A stretch of 64,000 nt of DNA from positions 22,611 through 86,610 of the forward strand of contig JBMOPC010000058.1 in assembly GCA_049323915.1 (NCBI GenBank), in the 5' to 3' direction. The notes beneath the pieces were generated by a model. The model did no database searches and was not told where the DNA came from. It saw only the letters and a program-made list of their open reading frames with translations. This document shows, one piece after another, positions 44,192 to 52,166 of the stretch. Origin of the DNA: BRHc4a sp049323915 (GTDB taxonomy: Bacteria > Bacillota > Desulfotomaculia > Desulfotomaculales > Desulfocucumaceae). The translations under genes were made by a program, and so were the position numbers. Within the stretch, counting starts at the first letter, position 1. Each line of letters begins with the position of its first letter.

Positions 44192-44503
44192 TTGAAAGAC
44201 AGCGGACAAGAAGAGGCTATCAACAGCCTCCGGGATAAAATTGTGGAGCTTTCCACAAATATTGAAAAAATGAAGCTGGCCGAGTATGTCGATCTCTTAC
44301 ACAGCCCCTGGCGTCTCCTTTGGGTGAACTTTATTTCGGGAATAGCGCGGGGCCTGGGCATCGCGGTGGGCTTTGCCATTCTCGGCGCCATACTGATAAT
44401 TTTCCTGCAGAAGCTGGTAGAGCTGAACATACCGTTAATAGGAGGAATCATAGCAGATATTGTGGAGGTGGTGCAGCAGCAGGTAAAAACCAGAAGTTAT
44501 TAG
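44192..44503 (+). CDS. DUF5665 small membrane protein
   Basis: 103 residues: soluble helical N-terminus, then SPWRLLWVNFISGIARGLGIAVGFAILGAILIIFLQKL with one or two membrane segments. Common in spore formers, function unknown. TTG 44192 is placed by GGGAGG at about ten bases. Confidence 0.85.
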   Translation: MKDSGQEEAINSLRDKIVELSTNIEKMKLAEYVDLLHSPWRLLWVNFISGIARGLGIAVGFAILGAILIIFLQKLVELNIPLIGGIIADIVEVVQQQVKTRSY

Positions 44504-44532
44504 GAAAAACAACTAATTCTTGGAGGTTGCAC

Positions 44533-45249
44533 ATGCTGTCGGAAGATATGAAGCAAAAGTTCAGGCAAAGACTTCTGGATGAAAAAAAGCATATAATTAA
44601 AAGAATTGAGGGCATCGACCAGGGGGGGCTCCATGAGTCCATGGCGTCGTCCATAAGTGAGCTTTCACTTTATGACAATCACCCTGGAGATGTGGGCAGC
44701 GAGATGTTCGAGCGAAGCAAGGACTTTGCCCTAAGGGAAGATTCCCTTCACATGGTAAGCGCCATTGATGACGCGCTGGAGAAAATGGAAAAGGGGACCT
44801 ACGGAAAGTGCGATGTCTGCGCTGGAGAGATATCCCCGGAAAGGCTGGAGGCTGTCCCTTACACCACCCTCTGCCTGGACTGCAAAAGAGGTGACGAGCA
44901 GATCCCCAGGACCGAAAACAGGCCGGTGGAGGAGGTGGTGCTGGAAGACGTTTACGCCAGGCCCTTTGACAACAAAACCGATAACATGAGATTCGACTGG
45001 GAGGACTCATTCCAGGAGGTTTCGCGGTGGAACGAGCATGCCGTAAAATCAGGGGCCGGATCGTATTACGGCGGGGGGGAACCCATAGAGGAGGACCAGA
45101 GGGGAGCAGTAAGCCGTGTTGACAACATAACATATGAGGTGGGGGATGACGGGGTTTTTTACCAGAGCTTCCGCAGTGTAAACGACGAGGATTCTCCCAG
45201 GGAAATAATAGACGTGGGAGACCAGCACACCCATCCCGACCAGGGCTGA
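44533..45249 (+). CDS. TraR/DksA-type zinc-finger protein, YteA sporulation family
   Basis: 238-residue protein with a DksA-like coiled-coil half (MKQKFRQRLLDEKKHIIKRI ... FALREDSLHMVSAIDDALEKMEKGTYGKC) and a C4 zinc finger (CDVC ... CLDC, about 97-116). The long acidic C-terminal extension marks the YteA family, known from sporulation-associated proteins in Bacillus. Role probably in RNA polymerase modulation (inference). ATG 44533 follows TTGGAGG. Confidence 0.85.
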   Translation: MLSEDMKQKFRQRLLDEKKHIIKRIEGIDQGGLHESMASSISELSLYDNHPGDVGSEMFERSKDFALREDSLHMVSAIDDALEKMEKGTYGKCDVCAGEISPERLEAVPYTTLCLDCKRGDEQIPRTENRPVEEVVLEDVYARPFDNKTDNMRFDWEDSFQEVSRWNEHAVKSGAGSYYGGGEPIEEDQRGAVSRVDNITYEVGDDGVFYQSFRSVNDEDSPREIIDVGDQHTHPDQG

Positions 45250-45365
45250 TGGCCACCCCGAAAGGAATATTTTAAGGTCTAAACAGTTGTTGATTTGGAC
45301 GGATCTGCCGTGTTATAAAGTACATAGGTATATAGGGGGCGCCCCCGGCGGGAGATGGCTGACCG

Positions 45366-46316
45366 ATGGAACAGAAGGTAAATGTCGCCGGTATTTCCAT
45401 AATTACCGGCATAGCCCTTACAGCGGGCAAAATAGTGGCCGGGGTGGCCATGAATTCGGCCAGTGTTATTGCCGGGGGAATCCATTCCGGCATGGACCTT
45501 CTGGCCGCCTTCCTGTCATATTCATCAGTCAACCAGACAAAAAAGCCTGCGGATGAAGACCACCGGTACGGCCACGGTAAATATGAAAATGTGGCCGCCA
45601 TTACCGAGGCTTTTTTTATTTTTCTGGCTGCCGTGCTGATACTGTATAATTCGATTCCCGGTATCGTTACGGGAAGTCCCGGCATCAAGTATCACGAACT
45701 GGGAATTGCCGTTATGGGTGTGTCCGCCGTGGTGAATTTTTCTGTTGCCGCCATGCTTTCCGGATCGTACCGCAGGACTTCCTCACCGGCCTTCAGGTCC
45801 GACCGAAGGCACCTTTTTATTAATGCCGGCGCCTCGCTGGCCATTTGTCTCGGGCTTTTAATAATTAAATACAAGGGAATAACTCTCCTGGACCAGATTA
45901 TGGCCCTGGCGGTGACCGTGGTGCTTCTGTTCGAAGGGTACGGGCACCTGAGGAAGTCTGCCGGCGGCCTGGTGGACGTCAGGCTGTCTGAGGAAGAGGA
46001 GGATATGATAAGGCATATACTTGCCCGGTACGGTGAGAAATATGTGCAGTACCATGCGCTGAGAACCCGCCGCTCGGGCCCCGACTGTTATGTGGACCTT
46101 CACATGGTGGTGCCCAGGGATCAGGTTATTTCGACCACCCACCAGCTTTGTGACAGCATTGAAAGAGACATCAGGGAAAAGCTTCCGGGGGTTAACGTGC
46201 TTATACATGCCGAGCCCTGCAGGCCGGTGAGCGGGGAATGCCGAAACTGTGGAATAGAGAAAAAAATGCGCGCCGTCGATACCGGCAAAGACCGGTGCAG
46301 CGCAAGGCCGGGTTAA
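45366..46316 (+). CDS. cation diffusion facilitator (CDF) transporter
   Basis: Metal efflux protein (316 aa), six helices, with the binding sites in GGIHSGMDLLAAFLSY (HxxxD) and DHRYGHGKYENVAA, then a cytosolic C-terminal dimer domain with VDLHMVV. The C-terminus adds a short Cys/His segment (CRNCG... ) that could bind metal. Ion: probably Zn, Fe or Mn. It is monocistronic. Confidence 0.93.
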   Translation: MEQKVNVAGISIITGIALTAGKIVAGVAMNSASVIAGGIHSGMDLLAAFLSYSSVNQTKKPADEDHRYGHGKYENVAAITEAFFIFLAAVLILYNSIPGIVTGSPGIKYHELGIAVMGVSAVVNFSVAAMLSGSYRRTSSPAFRSDRRHLFINAGASLAICLGLLIIKYKGITLLDQIMALAVTVVLLFEGYGHLRKSAGGLVDVRLSEEEEDMIRHILARYGEKYVQYHALRTRRSGPDCYVDLHMVVPRDQVISTTHQLCDSIERDIREKLPGVNVLIHAEPCRPVSGECRNCGIEKKMRAVDTGKDRCSARPG

Positions 46317-46334
46317 GATCTGTGCTTTCAGGTC

Positions 46335-46385
46335 AGAATCCAAGCCGGAAGAGAGAATCCAGAATGTGGACTCAGCTTGGAAATC
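46335..46385. repeat. GA-rich degenerate intergenic repeat, copy 3
   Basis: AGAATCCAAGCCGGAAGAGA then GAATCCAGAATGTGGACTC; similar to 34907 and 39480. Confidence 0.35.
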
Positions 46386-46427
46386 AATAAAAAATAAGTA
46401 GGTAATTTGAAAACAGATGTCGAAATT

Positions 46428-46453
46428 CAGGGGATCAGACCCTGTTTTTTTTT
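46428..46453 (+). terminator. REP-like hairpin CAGGG...CCCTG with T run
   Basis: CAGGG GATCAGA CCCTG then nine Ts. The sequence resembles the GGGGTCAGACCC palindromes dispersed in many clostridial genomes; it can also act as terminator. Confidence 0.6.
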
Positions 46454-46551
46454 ATCATTTCAGCCCCACAAAAAACTGCCACGCCTCGTATATAAAGATA
46501 AGACCGGAGCACCGGAGAGGGCGGTGGCAGTGGGAGAAAGGAAGTGAACGG

Positions 46552-47271
46552 TTGCTTCCGGCAGACATGCTTGAGGAAAAACTTGCACTGATAAAAAAGG
46601 GTGACAGCCAGGCCAGGGAAGAGATTATCTCATCATTCCGGTCTTTTGTGGCCCGGGCCGCGGTCAAGGTTTCCGGCAGGACACTGGATTGGGACAGGGA
46701 TGACGAGCTGAGTGTGGGCCTGATAGCGTTCAATGAAGCCATCGACAGGTTTGATGAAAAGCGCGGGGTGCCTTTCCCCGCATTCGCAAGGCTTATTATC
46801 AAAAGCAGGATATTGGATTATCTGAGGAAGCAGGCCAGGCACAGCTCCCAGAGCCTGGACGACACCTCGCAGGGACTGTCGGCCTTTGAGTCGGCTCAGG
46901 CGTGGGGCCGGTATATGGACCAGGAGATGGCCAGGGAAAGGGAAGAGGAGATCGCAGAGTACAAAAAGCTTATCAGCCGGTTTGGGATTAGTTTCGACGA
47001 CCTGGTTAAGTCCTCTCCCAGGCACAGGGACGCCAGGGCAACCCTGTTGCGGGTTTCAGGGGAACTGGCCGGGGATGCCTTCATGTTCGCACAATTGATG
47101 TCCGCCGGGAAACTGCCGGTGCTGGCACTTTCTAAAATGGCAGGGGTACATGTAAAGACCATTGAGAGGGGAAGAAAATACATTATCGCGACTTCGCTGA
47201 TATTGCATTTTTGTGAGGACTTCCTCTACTTATGCGCGTTTCTGAGGCCGCATGGGAAGGAGAGTGGGTAA
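46552..47271 (+). CDS. sigI: RNA polymerase sigma factor SigI
   Basis: 239-residue sigma-70-type factor of the SigI group, active in heat or envelope/polysaccharide sensing. Region 2 is seen as RSFVARAAVKVSGRTLDWDRDDELSVGLIAFNEAIDRFDEKRGVPFPAFARLIIKSRILDYLRK; the C-terminal HTH ends in SKMAGVHVKTIERGRKYI. TTG 46552 has AAAGGAAG upstream; ATG 46567 is an alternative. rsgI follows three bases later. Confidence 0.93.
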   Translation: MLPADMLEEKLALIKKGDSQAREEIISSFRSFVARAAVKVSGRTLDWDRDDELSVGLIAFNEAIDRFDEKRGVPFPAFARLIIKSRILDYLRKQARHSSQSLDDTSQGLSAFESAQAWGRYMDQEMAREREEEIAEYKKLISRFGISFDDLVKSSPRHRDARATLLRVSGELAGDAFMFAQLMSAGKLPVLALSKMAGVHVKTIERGRKYIIATSLILHFCEDFLYLCAFLRPHGKESG

Positions 47272-47273
47272 AT

Positions 47274-48431
47274 ATGGCAAAAAGGGCTGTGGTGCTGGAA
47301 GTAAAGGAGAAGACCTGTACCGTACTTACCGCCGAAGGTGAGTTCCGTGAAATAAAAAAAGGGGCAAGCTACAGGCCCGGACAGGAAATAATAATGCCGG
47401 CGGCGGTGTTTGGCGCCGGCAAATACTCTCTCATTGCCGCCTGTCTGCTGTTTTTCCTGGTGGCCGCCACGCTTTGGGGAAGAGGGATGACGCCGGCCGT
47501 GGCCGCTTATGTAAGCCTGGACATAAATCCCTCGGTGGAAATGGCGCTGGATAAGGAAAACATGGTAATTGGCATTGCCCCGCTTAATGATGACGGTAGA
47601 GATCTTATTTCCGGGCTGACCGTCAAGGGCCTGGGTGTGGAAATTGCAATTGAAAAGCTTGTTGAAGCCGCCGTTAGCAGGAATTTCATAGTTCCCGGAG
47701 AGGAAAGCGTGATATTGTCAGCCGTTACCTCCCTGGGAGGAGACCCCGCCCGGACCGAAACCCTGGTGGCGGAATCCATCAAGGTTTCGGTCAGTAAACA
47801 CAGTATAAAGGCTCAAATAGTGGTGGGGGAAGTACCTCCCGGCAACAGGGAGAAAGCTGCAAAGGCAGGCATCTCCGCCGGCCGGTACATGATCTTCCTG
47901 GATGCATCCAAAGAAAGCGGGGATGTTAATCCGGAGGACTTTAAGGAAAAGGGCAGATTTAAAAACGAGATTATTAAAAAAGTCAAAGCCGAAAAGGGGT
48001 CCGGCGGCGAGCCGGAGGGTGGCGGTAAAAAGAACAACTCCGGCAAATCCGTGGAGGACGGCGGCCAATATAGTGAAAGCGCCGGCAAAAAGCTCGGGAA
48101 GGAAAGCGGTCCGGGAGGCGGTAAATCACACGAAGGAGCCGGAAGCCATGGCCGCGCCGGTGAGGACCGCCCGGGCAGCACCGGCGCTCAGGGGCCCCCG
48201 GGGGTATTGAGCAACCCGGGGCAGCGGGCTGAGCAAGCGGGCGAGGGGAAAGAAAACTCAGGCTCCGCAAAGGTAGAAAAAGAAAAGGATAAAAGCAGGG
48301 CAAATAACGATGAAAAGGATAAGACAAGGGGTGAAGGTGACCAGGTAAGCCCGGACCGGGATGGAAAAAAAGGAGCAGCCGGAAGTCATGGAATGGACTC
48401 CCCCCGGCAAAAGGACAAGGGGCGGGACTGA
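47274..48431 (+). CDS. rsgI: anti-sigma-I factor RsgI-like protein
   Basis: 385 residues. The N-terminal cytosolic anti-sigma domain (AKRAVVLEVKEKTCTVLTAEGEFREIKKG, 1-50) is followed by one membrane segment (about 57-80) and an exported domain starting AYVSLDINPSVEMALDKENMV, the RsgI juxtamembrane domain. From about residue 240 it is a long low-complexity tail rich in Gly, Lys, Glu and Ser. In cellulolytic clostridia this tail position carries carbohydrate-binding modules; here none is seen. ATG 47274. Confidence 0.92.
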   Translation: MAKRAVVLEVKEKTCTVLTAEGEFREIKKGASYRPGQEIIMPAAVFGAGKYSLIAACLLFFLVAATLWGRGMTPAVAAYVSLDINPSVEMALDKENMVIGIAPLNDDGRDLISGLTVKGLGVEIAIEKLVEAAVSRNFIVPGEESVILSAVTSLGGDPARTETLVAESIKVSVSKHSIKAQIVVGEVPPGNREKAAKAGISAGRYMIFLDASKESGDVNPEDFKEKGRFKNEIIKKVKAEKGSGGEPEGGGKKNNSGKSVEDGGQYSESAGKKLGKESGPGGGKSHEGAGSHGRAGEDRPGSTGAQGPPGVLSNPGQRAEQAGEGKENSGSAKVEKEKDKSRANNDEKDKTRGEGDQVSPDRDGKKGAAGSHGMDSPRQKDKGRD

Positions 48432-48536
48432 GATGTGCCGTTATGCACATTTTATTCTGCGGATCCATACAAATTTTTGATTATACAAAGGATTTACTTA
48501 ATAAATACAGAATACCTTTATAAAATTCGAAATTGC

Positions 48537-48631
48537 TTCTCCGAGTCTGAATGCCTTCCGGCATATGTCATGGCAGCAGACCGATAGGGTATTCCGGGAA
48601 ACCGGCATGTCTCCCGTTGCGGAAAGGAGGG
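48537..48631 (+). ncRNA. Moco/Tuco-type riboswitch aptamer candidate
   Basis: Closing arms CTCC (48539-48542) and GGAGG (48626-48630), an arm GTCTG / CAGAC with hairpin ATGCC TTCC GGCAT on it, and an arm with CCGG GAAA CCGG closed by GGG / CCC. The GAAA tetraloop arm and CTCCGAG...CGGAAAGGAGG resemble the molybdenum/tungsten cofactor riboswitch. It precedes a tungstate-type permease and a terminator. Identified by eye, no covariance score. Confidence 0.6.
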
Positions 48632-48650
48632 CGCGTTAAGGGGCTTTTAT

Positions 48651-48712
48651 GGCCTTTCGTTGCCTTGTCCTATAGCAATCGCAATGAAGGGCTTTTTATT
48701 TTTTATTTCATT
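48651..48712 (+). terminator. expression-platform terminator of the riboswitch
   Basis: GGCCTTTCGTTGC (48651-48663) pairs with GCAATGAAGGGCT (48681-48693, with G-U pairs), followed by a T-rich run, 20-40 bases before tupB. Confidence 0.7.
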
Positions 48713-48734
48713 ATAAAAACGGGAATGATTGATT

Positions 48735-49433
48735 ATGGAGCTGATATGGGACGGGGTGGCCAAGGCTTTTGATCTGCTGCTGCGGGGGGACCGGGAGGTG
48801 TTGGGAATAGCTTTGCTGACCCTTCAGGTTTCCGGGCTGGCCACCCTGATAAGTGTATTGATCGGCGTACCCCTGGGCGTATTTCTGGCGCTGGCTGTCT
48901 TTCCTGGACGCAATATAGCTGTCAGCCTGGTAAATTTCGGCATGGGACTGCCTCCTGTGGTGGTGGGGTTATGGGTGTCAATTTTTCTATGGCGCTCCGG
49001 CCCGCTTGGTTTTCTGAACATGATGTACACTCCGGGGGCTATAATAATGGCGCAGGCCATAATTGCCTCCCCCATAGTAACAGGATTTACCATGGCGGCC
49101 ATAGGCCAGCTAAACCATAAAATAAGGCTTCAAATATTGGCTCTCGGTGCGTCCCGCCTCCAGTTGCTCTGGCTTTTGATGCGGGAGGCGCGGATGGGGC
49201 TGCTGGCTGCGGTTATAGCGGGATTCGGCGGTGTAATATCCGAGGTGGGCGCGTCCATGATGGTGGGGGGCAATATCAGCGGATATACCAGGGTTCTCAC
49301 CACGGCCACGGTGATGGAAGTATCGAAGGGCAATTTTGATATAGCCATTGCCATAAGCTTTATATTGATGCTGCTGGCCTATACCATCACTTTCGTCATG
49401 ACCATGCTGCAGCAAAGGGACAGGCATTCCTGA
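48735..49433 (+). CDS. tupB: tungstate ABC transporter permease TupB
   Basis: 233-residue integral membrane subunit of the Tup/Mod-like group. Five or six helices with the EAA-type loop MREARMGLLAAVIAGFGGVISEVGASMMVGGN, plus GMGLPPVVVGLWVSIFLWRSGPLG typical of TupB. ATG 48735 chosen (frame opens at 48729). No binding protein TupA or ATPase TupC is adjacent, so those must lie elsewhere. Likely controlled by the riboswitch upstream. Confidence 0.85.
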   Translation: MELIWDGVAKAFDLLLRGDREVLGIALLTLQVSGLATLISVLIGVPLGVFLALAVFPGRNIAVSLVNFGMGLPPVVVGLWVSIFLWRSGPLGFLNMMYTPGAIIMAQAIIASPIVTGFTMAAIGQLNHKIRLQILALGASRLQLLWLLMREARMGLLAAVIAGFGGVISEVGASMMVGGNISGYTRVLTTATVMEVSKGNFDIAIAISFILMLLAYTITFVMTMLQQRDRHS

Positions 49434-49443
49434 CGGCCCGATT

Positions 49444-49479
49444 AAGACAACGGCCCGGTTTCCCGGGCCGTTGTCTTAT
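49444..49479. terminator. strong bidirectional terminator
   Basis: Perfect 15-bp stem AAGACAACGGCCCGG / CCGGGCCGTTGTCTT between the convergent tupB and decarboxylase genes. Confidence 0.93.
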
Positions 49480-49510
49480 CTGGCTGCTTTTTTGTATCTC
49501 AGGGCCTGCC

Positions 49511-50626
49511 CTATTTTAGGGAAAGTATAAAAGCTCCTGCGGCCACGGCCGTTCCTATCACTCCGGCCACATTGGGGCCCATGGCGTGCATCAGGAGGTA
49601 GTTCTGGGGGTTGGCCTGGGCGCCCATTACATGGACCACCCTTGCGGCCATAGGTACCGCCGAGACTCCGGCGGCCCCGATTAGCGGGTTCACCTTGTTT
49701 TTGGCGAACAGGTTCATAATCTTTGCAATAACAACCCCGCCTGCGGTGGCAAAGCCAAATGCCACCACCCCGAGGATGAAAATGTATATTGTCTTGGCGT
49801 TGAGGAAATTCTCAGCCGACATGGTTGAGCCAACGCCCACTCCAAGGAAAATGGTAACAATATTCATCAGTGCGTTGCGGGCGACATCGGTGAGCCTTTC
49901 CACCACGGCGCACTCCATAAACAGGTTGCCAAGCATAAACATTGCTATGAGCGGAGCGGACGGGGGCACCAGCAGAATGATTATTATAGAAGCCAGCAGA
50001 GGGAAGATGATCTTCTCGTCCTTGCCGACAATCCTCATCTGCTTCATCACCATGGACCTTTCCTTTTGAGTGGTAAGCAGTCTGGCTATAGGAGGTATTA
50101 TTATAGGCACCAGGGCCATGTAGGAGTACGCAGCCACGGATACCGCGCCCATAAGGTGAGGGGCCAGGTTTGCTGATAAGTAAATGGTGGTGGGGCCGTC
50201 CGCGCCGCCTATGATCCCAATGGTGGCAGCCTCCGGTATGCTGAATCCCATCAGCAGTGCTGTGAAAAACGCGGCGTATACTCCCAGTTGGGCCGCTGCA
50301 CCCAGAAGAAGTGTTTTGGGGTTGGCTATCACCGGGCCGAAGTCGGTCATGGCTCCAAGGCCAAGAAAGATGAGAGGGGGTATCAGTTCGGTTTCAATGC
50401 CGTAGTGGTAAAAAATATAGAACAGCCCACCCTCATTCATCAGTCCGGTCAGCGGAAAATTTGCCGCAAAAACACCGAAGCTGATGGGCACCAGCAAAAG
50501 GGGCTCTATCCCTTTTTTTATTGCCAGATACATGAGAGAGAAGGAGATAGTCCACATCACCAAGTTTTGCCAGGTAAGCTTCCAGATACCCAACCCTCCA
50601 AGGTTTTGAGCAAGCATTTCCAACAA
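49511..50626 (-). CDS. Na+-translocating decarboxylase beta subunit
   Basis: Sodium-pumping membrane subunit (about 371 aa, 9-11 helices) of oxaloacetate, methylmalonyl-CoA or glutaconyl-CoA decarboxylase. Seen: GLGAMTDFGPVIANP (Asp of the Na+ site), IGIIGGADGPTTIYLS and NPLIGAAGVSAVPMAARV, the conserved signatures. TTG 50626 is best spaced from AGGGGG; the frame opens at TTG 50632. The carboxyltransferase and biotin subunits are not here; the small gene upstream encodes the gamma-like subunit. Confidence 0.93.
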   Translation of the reverse strand: MLEMLAQNLGGLGIWKLTWQNLVMWTISFSLMYLAIKKGIEPLLLVPISFGVFAANFPLTGLMNEGGLFYIFYHYGIETELIPPLIFLGLGAMTDFGPVIANPKTLLLGAAAQLGVYAAFFTALLMGFSIPEAATIGIIGGADGPTTIYLSANLAPHLMGAVSVAAYSYMALVPIIIPPIARLLTTQKERSMVMKQMRIVGKDEKIIFPLLASIIIILLVPPSAPLIAMFMLGNLFMECAVVERLTDVARNALMNIVTIFLGVGVGSTMSAENFLNAKTIYIFILGVVAFGFATAGGVVIAKIMNLFAKNKVNPLIGAAGVSAVPMAARVVHVMGAQANPQNYLLMHAMGPNVAGVIGTAVAAGAFILSLK

Positions 50627-50638
50627 CTTCAATTCCCC

Positions 50639-50818
50639 CTAATTCCCTTGTAACGCTGCATTATTAGCCGGAGAGATGCTGCTTTCTTTTGCCTTCCGTT
50701 TGGCTGACTGTTCAAATATATAACCGGTCAGTCCCACTGCAAGGCTGAGTATACCCAGACCAAGAAAAACCGACAGTATCCCGGTGAAAGCCACGCTGAA
50801 AACTTTAGCCCATTCCAT
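50639..50818 (-). CDS. decarboxylase gamma-like (OadG-type) small membrane subunit
   Basis: 59-residue protein with one membrane segment: MEWAKVFSVAFTGILSVFLG followed by LGILSLAVGLTGYIFEQSAKRKAKE and an Ala/Asn-rich tail. Size, topology and position directly before the beta subunit fit OadG/gamma. ATG 50818 has GGAGG nine bases upstream. It was missed by a 60-residue cutoff. The extracytoplasmic Pro/Ala linker normal in gamma is short here. Confidence 0.75.
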   Translation of the reverse strand: MEWAKVFSVAFTGILSVFLGLGILSLAVGLTGYIFEQSAKRKAKESSISPANNAALQGN

Positions 50819-50914
50819 CCTTTGACACCTCCTCCATCAGTTAATAATGCCTATCATTATTTCTACAGCAGATTGTAAACAAATGCCCCGTAAACAAGCA
50901 ATTAGCCGGTCAAA

Positions 50915-51000
50915 TTGTATACAGTATAAATTAATCTAATTATTGCACAAATTAACTGATTTGTCTAGGATAAATTTAGCACACAGTATACTGTATACAA
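50915..51000 (-). promoter_or_regulatory. paired inverted 14-bp operator sites
   Basis: TTGTATACAGTATA (50915-50928) and its exact reverse complement TATACTGTATACAA (50987-51000), 58 bases apart, in the control region of the decarboxylase operon. GTATAC-type half-sites are typical of GntR-family regulators; no such gene is in the window. Confidence 0.6.
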
Positions 51001-51070
51001 GACAAGGTGTTATCGCTGCGGCCAGCCCCCGCTGGGTGATAAAACCCGGGGAGTGGACTCTAAATTTTTG

Positions 51071-51104
51071 TTGATTGACCGGCGGTAAAGGGATATAATA
51101 TAAT
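51071..51104 (+). promoter_or_regulatory. promoter of the cbiQ-cbiO operon
   Basis: TTGATT, 17 bases, TATAAT (51094-51099), with an overlapping TTGACC, 18 bases, TATAAT. The 5' leader that follows (about 160 bases) has the hairpin CGCC / GGCG near 51131-51147 and is not matched to any riboswitch I know. Confidence 0.6.
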
Positions 51105-51269
51105 GCAAGTGGATCAGGAAGGTCCAGATGCGCCGGGGAACAGGCGAAAAACCCAGTAAAAATCAATATCTGTTTAAAAATGGCCAAGGAGGTCTGGAGC
51201 CGCAGGATGCGGTTGTATTATCAGATCTAGGTGGCTATTATTATTTTAACGGGGATTGGGGTTTTTAAC

Positions 51270-52067
51270 ATGTGCATGACCGCTCGCAATCACGTAGAAA
51301 ACGTTGCTCCACTGTGCAATATAGACCCCAGGGTAAAGGCGGTGGCCATATTCGGCTTTGTGGCCGTGGTCTCGTCCCTGACTTCAAAACCCTTACTGGC
51401 AATGGCGGTGGTTCTGATAACGGGGATGGCGCTTTTCTCCGGTATGACTCCAGGCATGCTGCTGCGCAGGATAGCCATGGTATTGCCCTTTACCGGCTTT
51501 ATGCTGGTTTTTCTCCCCTTCATGGTGCCAGGCGAGGTTGCTTTCAGCATTAGCCCGGGCCCCTTTTCACTAAATGCCTCGGCCCAGGGGCTGGACAGGG
51601 CGGCCATTCTTTCATTGAGGGTGCTGAGTGCAGTTGTGGCGGTGAGCGTACTTACGGCCACCACGCCTTTTTCAGAACTTATGCAGGCCTTAAGAGGGCT
51701 TAAGGTGCCGGATGTATTTGTCCAGCTACTGGAGTTTACCATCAGGTATTTCCATGTGCTCTCGGACGAGGTTCAAAGGATGAAAATCGCCCGCAAATCC
51801 AGATGTTTTGAGACAGGGAGAAGCCTTTTCAGCATCGGGACCTACATCACTCTGGGCCAGCTGGTGGGAGTGCTTTTCGCCCGCTCCTGGGACAGGGGTG
51901 AGAGAATATACAGGGCTATGCTGTCCAGGGGGTACCCGGGAGCAGACGATGCGAAGGACGACTGGAAAAGGCCGGAGTGGAGGGATATTTGCTGGGGTGC
52001 GGGGATACTGGCCATGGCGGTAAGCCTGAGGCTGTTTGAGAGTGGGGCGCTTAAAGGCGGGTTTTGA
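51270..52067 (+). CDS. cbiQ: ECF transporter T component CbiQ (Co/Ni)
   Basis: Membrane coupling subunit (265 aa) of a cobalt or nickel energy-coupling-factor transporter: NIDPRVKAVAIFGFVAV at the N-terminus and the coupling helices LRGLKVPDVFVQLLEFTIRY and ARKSRCFE...ARSWDRGERIYRAMLSRGY. ATG 51270 has GGGG eight bases upstream; GTG 51231 would add 13 residues. Its S component (CbiM/NikM) is not adjacent, unlike the usual order. Confidence 0.92.
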   Translation: MCMTARNHVENVAPLCNIDPRVKAVAIFGFVAVVSSLTSKPLLAMAVVLITGMALFSGMTPGMLLRRIAMVLPFTGFMLVFLPFMVPGEVAFSISPGPFSLNASAQGLDRAAILSLRVLSAVVAVSVLTATTPFSELMQALRGLKVPDVFVQLLEFTIRYFHVLSDEVQRMKIARKSRCFETGRSLFSIGTYITLGQLVGVLFARSWDRGERIYRAMLSRGYPGADDAKDDWKRPEWRDICWGAGILAMAVSLRLFESGALKGGF

Positions 52068-52104
52068 AGGCAGTGGCTTTCATTAAGATATAGCTTTAGT
52101 GAGG

Positions 52105-52156
52105 GTAGGACGTCTATACCGTCCGAAGGGGCGCAGCCCCTTTTATAAAGACAGGA
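52105..52156. repeat. palindromic intergenic element, copy 2
   Basis: CGTCCGAAGGGGCGCAGCCCC followed by a T/A run and ACAGG, closely like 3347-3385. Lies between cbiQ and cbiO. Confidence 0.4.
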
Positions 52157-52166
52157 GTTGCATAGT

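Noticed and set aside
51105..51269. Cobalamin or NiCo riboswitch in the cbiQ leader
   Set aside because: The leader has one CGCC/GGCG hairpin but none of the conserved B12-box or NiCo core sequences could be aligned.
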